NCBI GenBank assembly: GCA_007695225.1 | Contig: REED01000151.1 | Location: 1-36,105, forward strand | Direction: 5' to 3' | From: Gemmatimonadales bacterium | GTDB taxonomy: Bacteria > Gemmatimonadota > Gemmatimonadetes > Longimicrobiales > Gaopeijiaceae | Length of the DNA stretch: 36,105 bases | Part shown: positions 7,109-15,681 of the stretch, one piece after another | How positions within the stretch are numbered: position 1 is the stretch's first letter | How the letters are laid out: each line of letters opens with the position of its first letter | Notes under the pieces: generated by a model | What the model saw: only the letters and a program-made list of their open reading frames with translations | The model's database searches: none | Told to the model about the DNA's origin: nothing | Made by a program: the position numbers and the translations under genes

Positions 7109-9951
7109 GGGAGGCCCTCCCAGGGTCCGGGAAGGAGGCCGGCGGGGTCGAAGCGGGCCATGATCTCCTCCTGGAGACGAAGAGCTCGGGCTCGGGGGGG
7201 ACCCATCGGAGGGGGGACCGGCGGAAGGACCCCCTCTTGGCGCCATGCCCTGGGCCATCGGACCACCCTCAGGGGAGAAACCGCCTGAAGGGCCGACACC
7301 ACCTCACCCCCGGGAACCCCGTTCATGTCCACTTCCTCCACCTCCCCCTTCGCAGGTGCCAGCGTCCGGAGACGGCCATCCAGGAGCCCCAGGGCCAGGG
7401 AGACCCCCAAGGGGCGGCCCAAGGGGACCAAGGGGCCCGCACCGGTTCCCTCGCCCTCAACGGAGCCGGATCCAACCAGGGGGAGGAGCGCCCCCAGGTG
7501 CCGGGGACCTTCCGAGGGGAGAACCCCCATCCGCAGGAGGAGCGTGCCCCGGGCCTCCCGCTCCGACCGGGCCGCCCACCAGCCCCGCGACGCCTCCCCC
7601 TCCAGCACCCGGGCCGCCCGGCCCGCCGGAGCTTCCAGGGACCGGGTCATGGCATCCACCGCCTCTGCCGATCCCTGCAGGCGGGCCATGATGGCGATCC
7701 CCCGGACACGGGGCTCCACCGCCGCCTCCAACGCAGCCAGGGGAACACCGGTGGCCATGAGGGCGTCCCGGAGTTCGGAAAGGGTGTCGGGGTCCGGGAC
7801 GGACCACACGACGGTCCGCTCCCGGAGCGGAAGGGGAAAGAGGCGGAGGGTCACCGAGGTGATGATCCCCAGCGCCCCCCGGCTCCCAGCGGCGAGACGG
7901 ACCAGGTCGAAACCGGCCACGTTCTTCACCACCCGCCCCCCGAGGGAGAGCACCTGCCCCCCCCCATCCACCAGGGTCAGCCCCAGGAGCTGGTCCCGGA
8001 TCCGGCCATACCCTGCGGCCAGGGGACCCGAGACCCCGGTGGCCACCAGCCCCCCCATGCTCACCTCGCCCCCTCCGGGAGGGTCAGCGGGAAGCCAGTG
8101 CCCATGGGAGGCCAGCGCGTGGGAAAGATCCTTCAGGGAGACCCCCGCCGACACCCGCACCTGGAGGTCCTCGGGGGCGTGGTCCAGCACCGCCGTCAGC
8201 CGACCCGTGCCCAGGCGAAGCTCGGTGCCCGGCGACACCCCTACCGGCTCCGTTCCCCTCTCCAGCCCCTGGCCCACGGGGCGCACCGGCACCCGGTGCT
8301 CCGCCGCGAGGCGAAGAGCCGCCGCAATCTCCTCCTCCCCGGCGGGGCAGACCGGGTGGGCGGGCCCCTCCTCCGCCACCGCACCCGGGGAGAGGACCTC
8401 CTGCAGACGCGCAACCAGCCCATGGAGCCGGGCTTCAGCCGACGACGGTGGAGAAGCCCCACCCCGGGATTCCGCAGACCTCCCCCCTTCCGGCCCGGGC
8501 CCCTTCCCCTCCCGGTCTCCACCCCAGGGGGGACCGAAGCCGTCGGGGAGGACCTTTCCGGGATTGCAGCGGCCCCGGGGATCGAAGACCTCCTTCATCT
8601 CCCCCATTCGCCGCAGGACCTGGGGCGAGTAGACCCGGTGCATGTACCGGCGCTTGTCCACCCCGACGCCGTGCTCCCCGGTAATGGTCCCCCCGGCCTG
8701 GATGCAGGCCTCCATGATCTCCCCCGAAGCCGCCTCCACCCGGGCGAGCTCCTCGGCGTCCCTCCGGTCGAAGAGGAGGTTGGGGTGGAGATTCCCATCC
8801 CCGGCGTGGAAGACGTTGGCCACCCGGAGGCCGTATCGGGTCCCGATCTCCGCGATCTGGGCCAGGACGGCGGGGAGCTGGCTCCGGGGGACGGTGGCGT
8901 CCTGCACCAGGAGATCGGGGGCGATCCGGCCCATGGCCCCGAAGGCCTTCTTCCTCCCCTGCCAGAGGGCAGCCCGCTCCTCATCCGAAGCGGCCATCCG
9001 GACCTCCTCGGCCCCCGCCTCCCGGCAGAGGAGGGCGGCCAGTTCCACCTCTTCGTCCAGCCCCTCCTCCAGGCCATCGAACTCCACCACCAGCGCCGCA
9101 CCCACGTGGGTGGGGTAACCCGCGGCGAAGGCCGAGGCCTCCACGGCGCGGATCGTCTCCCGGTCCACGATTTCCAGCGCCGCAGGGAGAAGGCCCCGCG
9201 CCATGATGGCGGTGACCGCCACCCCTGCCGTTTCCACGCTCTCGAAGAGGGCCAGGAGCGTGCGCACCCCCGGGAGCTCGGGCACCAGGGAGACCTCGAT
9301 CTCCGAAGCGGCCCCGAAGCACCCCTCCGAGCCCACGAACAGCCCCACCAGGTCCAGCCCCTCCTCCTCCCGTCCCATCCCACCCAGCCGGGCTTCCGAC
9401 CCGTCGGGGAGGACCAGGTGGAGACCGGTGACGTACCGGGAGGTGACGCCGTACTTGAGGCAGTGTGGCCCCCCTGAGTTCTCCGCCACATTCCCACCCA
9501 GGGTGCAGGCGCTCTGGGAGGAGGGGTCCGGGGCGTAGATGAGGCCATGGACGCGGGTCGCCCGGGTGAGGGAGGCGTTCACCACGCCGGGCTCCACCCG
9601 GGCTCGACGATTGGCGGGGTCCACCTCCAGGATCCGGCCCATCCGCGCCGTCCCCACCACCACGCCACCGTCCATGGCCAGGGCCCCCCCGGAGAGCCCC
9701 GTCCCCGCCCCTCGCATCACGAAGGGATGATCCGCCTGCGCCAGGATCCGGATGACCTCCCGGAGCTCCGTTTCACTCGCCGGGAGGACCACCGCCGCCG
9801 GCGGGACCCGGTACTGGGTGAGCCCGTCGGACTCGTACACCAGGAGCCGATCCGCCTCGGTGATCACGGCAGCCTCGCCCACCGCGGACTGGAGCCCCTC
9901 CACCAGGGAGGGGCTCAGCGAGGGAGGCGCGGAGGGCACAGAGGAGGACAC
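7105..9951 (-). CDS. glcD: GlcD-GlcE fusion, FAD-linked 2-hydroxy acid oxidase
   Basis: A 948-residue protein made of two flavoprotein units in one chain. Residues 1-465 are GlcD: FAD-binding PCMH domain (MRGAGTGLSGGAL near 77-90, SACTLGGNVAENSGGPHCLK near 145-165), then an FAD-oxidase C domain ending in GEHGVGVDKRRYM and FDPRGRCNPGKVLP. A Gly/Pro/Glu-rich linker of about 40 residues follows. Residues ~505-948 are a second PCMH unit of GlcE type (VPVRPVGQGLERGTEP, SMGGLVATGVSGPLAAGYG, VKNVAGFDLVRL, GALGIITSVTL). In E. coli these are separate subunits. The start is a GTG with no clear Shine-Dalgarno, so a slightly later GTG cannot be excluded. It opens the operon 146 bases after the MBL-fold gene. 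Confidence 0.9.
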   Translation of the reverse strand: MSSSVPSAPPSLSPSLVEGLQSAVGEAAVITEADRLLVYESDGLTQYRVPPAAVVLPASETELREVIRILAQADHPFVMRGAGTGLSGGALAMDGGVVVGTARMGRILEVDPANRRARVEPGVVNASLTRATRVHGLIYAPDPSSQSACTLGGNVAENSGGPHCLKYGVTSRYVTGLHLVLPDGSEARLGGMGREEEGLDLVGLFVGSEGCFGAASEIEVSLVPELPGVRTLLALFESVETAGVAVTAIMARGLLPAALEIVDRETIRAVEASAFAAGYPTHVGAALVVEFDGLEEGLDEEVELAALLCREAGAEEVRMAASDEERAALWQGRKKAFGAMGRIAPDLLVQDATVPRSQLPAVLAQIAEIGTRYGLRVANVFHAGDGNLHPNLLFDRRDAEELARVEAASGEIMEACIQAGGTITGEHGVGVDKRRYMHRVYSPQVLRRMGEMKEVFDPRGRCNPGKVLPDGFGPPWGGDREGKGPGPEGGRSAESRGGASPPSSAEARLHGLVARLQEVLSPGAVAEEGPAHPVCPAGEEEIAAALRLAAEHRVPVRPVGQGLERGTEPVGVSPGTELRLGTGRLTAVLDHAPEDLQVRVSAGVSLKDLSHALASHGHWLPADPPGGGEVSMGGLVATGVSGPLAAGYGRIRDQLLGLTLVDGGGQVLSLGGRVVKNVAGFDLVRLAAGSRGALGIITSVTLRLFPLPLRERTVVWSVPDPDTLSELRDALMATGVPLAALEAAVEPRVRGIAIMARLQGSAEAVDAMTRSLEAPAGRAARVLEGEASRGWWAARSEREARGTLLLRMGVLPSEGPRHLGALLPLVGSGSVEGEGTGAGPLVPLGRPLGVSLALGLLDGRLRTLAPAKGEVEEVDMNGVPGGEVVSALQAVSPLRVVRWPRAWRQEGVLPPVPPPMGPPRARALRLQEEIMARFDPAGLLPGPWEGLP

Positions 9952-10024
9952 GTGGGCCCGGGGCGGAGACGGGGAGGATGACGTAACCGGTGCGGAGCCG
10001 GCGTGAGAAGGGCGGATGGTGGAG

Positions 10025-10054
10025 AGGATATCACACGGGCCGCCCTAACATCAA
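10025..10054 (-). promoter_or_regulatory. Candidate sigma-70 promoter of the glcDE operon
   Basis: Reading the minus strand, TTGATG (10054-10049) and TATCCT (10030-10025) are 18 bases apart. The expected start point leaves a leader of about 70 nt before the GTG at 9951. The -35 abuts the 10-bp palindrome AAGCTAGCTT (10053-10062), a possible operator. Nothing else promoter-like is seen in the 145-base gap. Confidence 0.45.
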
Positions 10055-10096
10055 GCTAGCTTGCCGGGCGGGGGAGAGCGCGGCCTCGACCGGGAT

Positions 10097-10888
10097 TCAT
10101 CCCTCTTCCAGGGGAGCTCCCGGAGGAAAGGGACGGGCACCCAGGTGATCCAGCAGGGCGAAGACGCTCCACCGCGCTGCGCCCCGGAGGGACGGGGGGA
10201 GGGCCGGACCGTAGATCCGGTCCACGATGCGATCCGTCTCCATGGCCGGATCCTGGTCCAGGGCCGCCGCCACCTGCTCCAGACGATGGAGCCGGTGCCC
10301 ACGGAAACGCTGGATCGCCCCTACCGGGTCTTCCAGGGGAGGGCCGTGGGCGGGAAAGATCCGGGTGGCGGAAAGGGACTCCAGTCGGTCCAGGGAGGCC
10401 AGGTAGTCCGCCACGCACCCTGGATAGGACCCCACCCAGGCCGTATTGCCCTCCCCCAGAAGGAGATCTCCAGGGAAGAGGAGGTTGGGCTCCTCCCAGA
10501 GGAAGGCGAAGTGGGGACGAGCGTGACCGGGGGTCCAGAGGGCCCGGAGCGTACCATGGTCGGTCCGCACCCGTTCTTCGTCCGCCAGCATTTCCGGAAT
10601 CCCCGGCGCGGCCCCCCTGACCCGGACCTGGGCCACTTCGGGGATCGCGCCCACCTCCAGGGCCCGGGCAAGCGGGAGGGCCCCTGCCGAGTGGTCGGCA
10701 TGGCCGTGGGTCACCAGGATCGTGACCTGGGAGGCCCCTTCCAGCTCCCGGCAGAGCCGGTCCACGTGGAGTGGATCGTCCGGCCCTGGATCCAGCACCG
10801 CCACCCGCTCCCGCCCGATCAGGTGGGTTCGGGTACCCGACAACGTGAAGAGCCCCGCGTTGTCCGCCTGGACGACACGGGGCTCCAT
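10097..10888 (-). CDS. MBL-fold metallo-hydrolase (LACTB2/glyoxalase II-like)
   Basis: A 263-residue metallo-beta-lactamase-fold protein. The zinc motif is THGHADHSAG near 60-69; a further His lies in PGHARPHF, the bridging Asp in LFPGDLLLGEG, and the last His in IFPAHGPPL. A C-terminal helical tail (about 200-263) of the LACTB2 type follows, with HRLHRLEQVAAAL and the RIYG/ALP pattern. Such enzymes hydrolyse thioesters, RNA or other esters, and the substrate cannot be assigned here. It starts 38 bases after the GAF-domain gene on the same strand, so the two are probably co-transcribed. The Shine-Dalgarno is weak. Confidence 0.85.
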   Translation of the reverse strand: MEPRVVQADNAGLFTLSGTRTHLIGRERVAVLDPGPDDPLHVDRLCRELEGASQVTILVTHGHADHSAGALPLARALEVGAIPEVAQVRVRGAAPGIPEMLADEERVRTDHGTLRALWTPGHARPHFAFLWEEPNLLFPGDLLLGEGNTAWVGSYPGCVADYLASLDRLESLSATRIFPAHGPPLEDPVGAIQRFRGHRLHRLEQVAAALDQDPAMETDRIVDRIYGPALPPSLRGAARWSVFALLDHLGARPFPPGAPLEEG

Positions 10889-10926
10889 CCTCGGCGCCGG
10901 CTCGAGGGTCCGCTCTCGCGGAGCGA

Positions 10927-11397
10927 TCAGCGGCGCTCGGCCGCGATCTGCTCCGCAAGCTTGTCGGCCACGGCCTGGACGGCGGCCTCGTCTTCGTCGG
11001 AGAAGGCCTTCTTCTCGTCGGAGTCGATGTCGATCTGGCCGAAGATCTCGTCCCCGGCCCGGATCAGCACCACCAGTTCGGACTGGACCTCCGGGTTACA
11101 GGCCAGGTAGTTCTCCACCGCGGACACGTCCGGAATGTTCTGGTTGGTCTTCTCCTCCACCGCGGTTCCGCACACCCCGGAGCCCACGGGAATCCGGGAG
11201 TGCTCGGTGGGGCTGCCCACGTAGTTGTGGAGCCAGAGTTCGTCACCGGCTTCGTTCAGGAGGTAGACCCCCACCCAGTCGTACTTGTCCGACGCCCGCT
11301 TCACCTTCTTCACCGCGTGACGGAGGAGGGCGTCGGACAGGAAGCCCTGGTCCCGCATTTCCTGAAGTTCTTTCACAAGCTGGGTGACGTTCTGCAT
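10927..11397 (-). CDS. GAF-domain protein, free methionine-R-sulfoxide reductase-like
   Basis: A 156-residue single GAF domain with the fRMsr signature: YDWVGVYLLN near 39-48, IPVGSGVCGTAV near 69-80, IPDV, YLACNPEVQSELVV near 98-110 and GQIDIDS near 120-126. fRMsr reduces free methionine-R-sulfoxide using three cysteines (84, 94, 118 in E. coli). Here Cys76 and Cys100 match the last two, while the first is His66, so catalysis or recycling may differ and a sensor role is possible. The start at 11397 fits the family N-terminus and has AGGAAG ten bases upstream. ATG 11454 and GTG 11457 are in-frame alternatives that would leave only a short leader from the promoter at 11475-11504. Confidence 0.78.
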   Translation of the reverse strand: MQNVTQLVKELQEMRDQGFLSDALLRHAVKKVKRASDKYDWVGVYLLNEAGDELWLHNYVGSPTEHSRIPVGSGVCGTAVEEKTNQNIPDVSAVENYLACNPEVQSELVVLIRAGDEIFGQIDIDSDEKKAFSDEDEAAVQAVADKLAEQIAAERR

Positions 11398-11474
11398 AGC
11401 CTGAATCTTCCTCGAAAAAGCTTCGGGGGCCGGACTGTTCCGGACCCCGTTCATCACAACCGCATTGGGGCGTT

Positions 11475-11504
11475 AGTTTAATGGTTGGCCTCGGATGCAG
11501 TCAA
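11475..11504 (-). promoter_or_regulatory. Candidate promoter of the GAF-MBL pair
   Basis: On the minus strand TTGACT (11504-11499) and TAAACT (11480-11475) are separated by 18 bases, a good sigma-70 match. The start point would fall near 11468, about 70 nt before the chosen ATG. The heme A synthase gene starts 43 bases away in the other direction, so the two control regions overlap. Confidence 0.55.
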
Positions 11505-11546
11505 CGCAGCCCCAGGCGTGGAGGTCCCTCCCGTGTCGACCCGCCC

Positions 11547-12590
11547 ATGATGAACCACGATGACGAAGCGACCGTGAGAAACCGTCGGTTCAGTCTTTTC
11601 GCCTGGGGAGTGTTCGGCTACTCCCTGCTGGCGATCCTGTGGGGTTACTTCCTCCGGATCTCCGAATCCGGGGACGGGTGTGGAACCGATTGGCCCCTCT
11701 GCCATGGGGCCGTGGTTCCGGCAACACCCCACTTCTCCACCTTCGTGGAGTTCACCCACCGCCTCTCGTCGGGCCTGGTTCTCCTCCTGGTGCTGGCCAT
11801 GGCCGTGTGGGCCTTCCGGGCCTTCCCACGGGGAGCGGCCGTGCGAAAGGCGGCAGGGGCTTCCCTACTCTTCACCGTCTCCGAGTCCCTTTTCGGTGCC
11901 GTGCTGGTGGTGTTCGGGTGGGTGGCCACCGACGTGTCCACCGGTCGCATCCTCATCCGCCCGGTCCATGTGACCAACACCTTCCTTCTCATGGCCGCCC
12001 TGATCCTCACCGCCTGGTGGGCCAGCCGGGGAACCTCGAGGGTGCCGTCCCTCCGCTCCGACCGGGTTCGCCTCCTGCTCCCCGGGGTGCTGGGGACACT
12101 GGCCCTGGCCTGGACAGGCGCGTGGACCGGGCTGGCCACCACCGCCTTTCCCGCCGGGACGGTCCAGGAAGGGGTCGGTCAGTATCTGGACCCCGAGCAC
12201 CTCCTCGTATCGCTGCGGATCCTCCATCCCCTCCTGGCGGTGGCCGTGGTGGCCATCCTCGTTCGGATGGCGTTCCGGCTCCGGGCCGCTTCCCGCGATT
12301 CGCTCTCCCCGGCCGGCGACGGTCGCTGGGGCCCCCATGAGGGCTGGGTCTGGAAACTCTCAACCATCGTCGCAGCGCTGGCGGCGGTCCAACTCCTGGC
12401 GGGGCCCCTCACCATCCTGCTGGGAAATCCCCCCGCCGGCCGTCTCGGGCACCTCCTCCTGGCGGACCTCCTCTGGGTGACGCTGGTGGTCCTGGCCGCC
12501 GAAGCGATGGAAGGGGAAGAGGGAAGCCCTCAGTCAATGACGAAGGATGTCTCCGGATCCAGCGCCCGCACGAAGCCGGCCAGGATCTGA
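11547..12590 (+). CDS. ctaA: Heme A synthase, COX15/CtaA family
   Basis: A 347-residue membrane protein with about eight hydrophobic helices. It shows the cysteine pair Cys45 and Cys52 (GDGCGTDWPLCHG) between the first two helices, His71 in EFTHRLSS, a His in IRPVHVTNTF, a His in RILHPLLAV and a His in RLGHLLLAD, the heme-binding pattern of the family. It converts heme O to heme A for aa3-type cytochrome oxidase at the inner membrane, which implies aerobic respiration. Two ATGs stand in tandem (11547 and 11550) without a strong Shine-Dalgarno; the frame is open back to 11481 but that part is not family-like. No other cytochrome oxidase genes are near. The last 61 bases overlap the 3' end of the convergent M42 gene. 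Confidence 0.87.
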   Translation: MMNHDDEATVRNRRFSLFAWGVFGYSLLAILWGYFLRISESGDGCGTDWPLCHGAVVPATPHFSTFVEFTHRLSSGLVLLLVLAMAVWAFRAFPRGAAVRKAAGASLLFTVSESLFGAVLVVFGWVATDVSTGRILIRPVHVTNTFLLMAALILTAWWASRGTSRVPSLRSDRVRLLLPGVLGTLALAWTGAWTGLATTAFPAGTVQEGVGQYLDPEHLLVSLRILHPLLAVAVVAILVRMAFRLRAASRDSLSPAGDGRWGPHEGWVWKLSTIVAALAAVQLLAGPLTILLGNPPAGRLGHLLLADLLWVTLVVLAAEAMEGEEGSPQSMTKDVSGSSARTKPARI

Positions 12591-13600
12591 GCGGCCCTCC
12601 GGAGATCCTCCACCGACACCACCTCGCTGGGGGAATGCATATAGCGGTTCGGAATGGAGATGAGACCGGTGGGAATGCCCGCCCGTACCATGAAGATCCC
12701 ATCGGCGTCGGTGCGGGTGGACCGGGGCTGGGCCTGTAGGGAGAAGGGGATCTTCTCCGCCTCCGCCACCTCCACCAGGCGGTCGAAGACCAGGGGATGG
12801 GTGGCGGACCCCCGACTCAGGACAGGCCCTCCTCCGAGGTTGTGCTCCCCCACCTCCTTCTTGGAAATGTCCGGCACGTCGGTGGCGAAGGTCACATCCA
12901 CCACCAGCGCCACCTCCGGTTCCAGGGCGAAGGCGGAGCTCCGGGCCCCTCCACCGGTATAGCCGATCTCCTCCTGAACCGTGCCAACGGCGACACACCC
13001 CGCGTGCTCGGCCGGGTCACGGGCCAGAAGGCGAAGGGCCTCCAGGACCACGAAGGCTCCCACCCGGTTGTCGATGGCTCTCGAGGCGATACGGTCACCG
13101 GCCAGCCGGAGGAATCCCGAGGCCAGCACCGCCGGATCCCCGACCCGGATGCCCAGCTCCGCCACCTCCTCCGCAGAGGAAGCGCCCACGTCCACCCAGA
13201 GGTCCTGCAACTCCGTGACCTTCTTCCGCTCTTCGGGCTTCATCAGGTGGATGGGCTTCTTTCCCATCACCCCCGGAATATCGCCGGCGCGGGCCAGGAT
13301 TCGGATGCGTTGCCCCACCAGGACCTGGGAGTCCCAGCCACCGATCCCATCCACGTAGAGAAACCCCTCCTTGTCCACGTGGGTCACCTGCAGGCCGATC
13401 TCGTCCATGTGTCCAGCCAACATGACCCGGGGACGGCGCCCCTCGCCCACCGCAGCGAAGGAGTTGCCGTGGACATCGGACCAGACCCGCTCGGCGAAAC
13501 TCGCCGCTTCCTCTCGCCAGACTCGGGCGGGACGGGTCTCAAAGCCCGAGGGGCCGGGCTCCTCGAGGAGGCGCTCCAGAAAACTGAGGTCCTGGTCCAT
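12530..13600 (-). CDS. M42 family aminopeptidase (FrvX/TET-like)
   Basis: A 356-residue metallopeptidase. Ligands are visible in order: His64 with Asp66 in LAGHMDEIG, Asp177 in SRAIDNRVG, Glu210-Glu211 in VQEEIGYTGG, Asp235 in VVDVTFATD, and a C-terminal His in IPNRYMHSPSE. The PDZ-like insertion expected in M42 lies near 70-165. M42 enzymes are dodecameric cytosolic aminopeptidases that trim peptides. The ATG has GGAG five bases upstream. It is 57 bases after the fxsA stop on the same strand and collides with ctaA at its 3' end. Confidence 0.9.
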   Translation of the reverse strand: MDQDLSFLERLLEEPGPSGFETRPARVWREEAASFAERVWSDVHGNSFAAVGEGRRPRVMLAGHMDEIGLQVTHVDKEGFLYVDGIGGWDSQVLVGQRIRILARAGDIPGVMGKKPIHLMKPEERKKVTELQDLWVDVGASSAEEVAELGIRVGDPAVLASGFLRLAGDRIASRAIDNRVGAFVVLEALRLLARDPAEHAGCVAVGTVQEEIGYTGGGARSSAFALEPEVALVVDVTFATDVPDISKKEVGEHNLGGGPVLSRGSATHPLVFDRLVEVAEAEKIPFSLQAQPRSTRTDADGIFMVRAGIPTGLISIPNRYMHSPSEVVSVEDLRRAAQILAGFVRALDPETSFVID

Positions 13601-13657
13601 GTGGTCTCCACTGGATCGGGTGGGTCTGGGATCGTCGGGCCCGCAGGGACCGACGTG

Positions 13658-14218
13658 TCACTGGATGATTTCTCCGGGGCGGGGCGGACGGGGTGGTTCC
13701 TCCTCCCCTCCTCCTTCTCCATTCCCCCTGGGCCTGGATGGTGGCCCTCCCGGGGGCGGACGGAAAGGCGGCCCTTGGTCGCCCCTGCGGCCCGAGTCGT
13801 GTGGGAAGCCGGCTCCCCAGCCGAATCCGGTGGACGCAACGTGAATTCTCCCCGATTCGAGCCCCCGCGCAAGTCGTGCCGCCGCCCACCCCTGGAGAAG
13901 GCTGCGTGTAGGAGGGAAGAGGAGTGCGAATCCCACCACGTCCGTGAGCACCCCGGGAGTCAGAAGAAAGGCGCCGCCCACCAGGATGGCGGCGCCGTCC
14001 ATGAGGACCTTCCCGGGGAGCTCCCCCCGGGCCAGTTGCTCCTGGAAGCGGGCCATGGTCCTCACCCCCTCGGTCCGGACGAGCCAGGCCCCGAGGACTC
14101 CGGTGGCTGCCACCAGGGCCATGGTGGGAAGGACGCCCAACCACTGCCCCACCCGAAGCAAGAGGAACAGCTCCACGATGGGAGCCATCACGAAGAGACA
14201 TCCGAGCCGCGCAATCAT
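13658..14218 (-). CDS. fxsA: FxsA family membrane protein
   Basis: A 186-residue protein beginning with the FxsA block: MIARLGCLFVMAPIVELFLL, then VGQWLGVLPTMALVAATGVLGAWLVR and, near 80-115, a LARGELPGKVLMDGAAILVGG stretch followed by LLTPGVLTDVVGFALLFPPTR. It has three to four membrane segments and a Pro/Gly-rich cytoplasmic tail of about 60 residues. FxsA modifies phage exclusion in E. coli when overproduced; its normal role is unknown. The frame is open to 14296, but the ATG at 14218 begins exactly where family similarity begins. It is divergent from ispH. Confidence 0.85.
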   Translation of the reverse strand: MIARLGCLFVMAPIVELFLLLRVGQWLGVLPTMALVAATGVLGAWLVRTEGVRTMARFQEQLARGELPGKVLMDGAAILVGGAFLLTPGVLTDVVGFALLFPPTRSLLQGWAAARLARGLESGRIHVASTGFGWGAGFPHDSGRRGDQGPPFRPPPGGPPSRPRGNGEGGGEEEPPRPPRPGEIIQ

Positions 14219-14373
14219 CGCATTTCCCGCCGTTTTCGCAGACCGCGCACCCGAGCTGCGAGGCACGGGGACCCTCTCCCATTCGGGGCGAGCCACTGGA
14301 AGGGGAACGCCCCCCCTCCCCTGGGGTTCCTCACGTGGGATCCCTTTCGACTCCAGAGCATTTGATCTTCCAT

Positions 14374-15621
14374 ATGACCATCGAACAGACGTATTTCCGA
14401 AAGGGCCTGGGCCTCAAGCACCAGGTCCGGCCCATCATTGAAGCCGAGTACCATTCTTCCCTCGTGGAGGAGATCCGGGCTCGGGGCTACACCCAGACCT
14501 ATGGTGACGTCACCGTCCGCCTCGCCGAGGAATTCGGGTTCTGCTACGGCGTCGACCGGGCGGTGGACTATGCCTACGAGACCCGGACCAAGTTCCCGGA
14601 GAAGAAGGTGTATCTCGTGGGGGAGATCATCCACAACCCCCATGTGAACCGGCGGATGCGGGAGATGGACATCGAGTTCATCTATCCGGATGACAACGGG
14701 AAGTTCGACTTTTCCCGGGTGAAAGCGGAAGACGTTGTCCTTCTCCCGGCTTTCGGCGTGACCATCGAGGCCTTCAACGAGCTGCGGGAGAAGGGGTGCG
14801 TTCTGGTGGACACCACCTGCGGATCCGTACTCCTGGTGTGGAAGCGGGTTGAGGGATATGCCAGGGACGGGTTCACCTCCATCATCCACGGCAAGTATAC
14901 CCACGAGGAGAGCCGGGCCACCGCCTCGCAGGTCCGGAAGCATCCCGAGGGGAAGTATCTCATCGTTCGGGACATGGAGGAAGCCGAGATCGTCTGCGAC
15001 TACATGACCGGGGCTCCCGACGCCATTTCCCGGGAGGAGTTCCTCGAGCGGTTCGGGATCAGGGCGTCGGAGGGCTTCGACCCCGACGTCCATCTGGAAC
15101 GCATCGGGGTGGCCAACCAGACCACCATGCTGGCCAACCAGTCCCTGGCCATCGGCGCCCGGCTCCGGAAGGCCATGGTGGAAGCCCGGGGTGAGGACTA
15201 CGCCGAAAACAATTTCCGCTCCTTCGGAACGATCTGCTCCGCCACCCAGGAACGACAGGACGCGGTGGAGAAGATGATGGTCTCGCCGCCTGACATCATG
15301 ATCGTGATTGGTGGCTACAACTCCTCCAACACGAATCACCTGGCCCACATGTGCCGGCAGTATACCCGGGCCTTCCATGTGGAGGACTCCGACTGCATCG
15401 ACCCCGAGTCGGGAACCATCCGGCACAAACCGGATCTGGCGGTGGAGACACCGGAGCTGGTGGAATCGGACTGGCTGCCCCAGGGACCCTTTGAACTGGG
15501 AATCACCGCCGGGGCTTCCACCCCCAACAACAAGGTCGGCGACGCACTCCTCAGGGTGCTCCGGCTGCGAGGCATCGAGTTGGAGACCGGAGGAACCCCG
15601 GTCCCTGCAGAGCCGGCCTGA
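14374..15621 (+). CDS. ispH: 4-hydroxy-3-methylbut-2-enyl diphosphate reductase, long type
   Basis: A 415-residue iron-sulfur enzyme, the last step of the MEP isoprenoid pathway (HMBPP to IPP and DMAPP). The three cluster cysteines are Cys57 (GFCYGV), Cys149 (DTTCGS) and Cys288 (GTICSATQERQ). Substrate-binding histidines are in IIHNPHV (87, 90) and HGKYTHEE (172, 177), and the SxN element is in GGYNSSNTNHL. The roughly 50 residues before the first cysteine, and the insertions after HGKY, match the longer plant/cyanobacterial form rather than the ~310-residue E. coli form. The ATG at 14374 is where this family begins; the GTG at 14335 is an unlikely earlier start. Confidence 0.93.
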   Translation: MTIEQTYFRKGLGLKHQVRPIIEAEYHSSLVEEIRARGYTQTYGDVTVRLAEEFGFCYGVDRAVDYAYETRTKFPEKKVYLVGEIIHNPHVNRRMREMDIEFIYPDDNGKFDFSRVKAEDVVLLPAFGVTIEAFNELREKGCVLVDTTCGSVLLVWKRVEGYARDGFTSIIHGKYTHEESRATASQVRKHPEGKYLIVRDMEEAEIVCDYMTGAPDAISREEFLERFGIRASEGFDPDVHLERIGVANQTTMLANQSLAIGARLRKAMVEARGEDYAENNFRSFGTICSATQERQDAVEKMMVSPPDIMIVIGGYNSSNTNHLAHMCRQYTRAFHVEDSDCIDPESGTIRHKPDLAVETPELVESDWLPQGPFELGITAGASTPNNKVGDALLRVLRLRGIELETGGTPVPAEPA

Positions 15622-15681
15622 GCGAGAACCACCCCGGGAAGCCCGGAGGCGCGGGGCCGGGGGCGCGCTGGGGTTGGCCCT

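Noticed and set aside
7237..9477. Plus-strand open frame of 746 codons
   Set aside because: It lies antisense to glcD-glcE, is Pro/Gly/Arg/His-rich without any domain, and is the usual GC-rich shadow frame. The same holds for the long plus-strand frames at 3758-5047, 12797-14365, 16652-17869, 20192-21664 and 22528-24030.
14215..15426. Minus-strand 403-codon frame opposite ispH
   Set aside because: The plus strand carries all three IspH cysteines and substrate motifs; the minus frame has no recognisable features.
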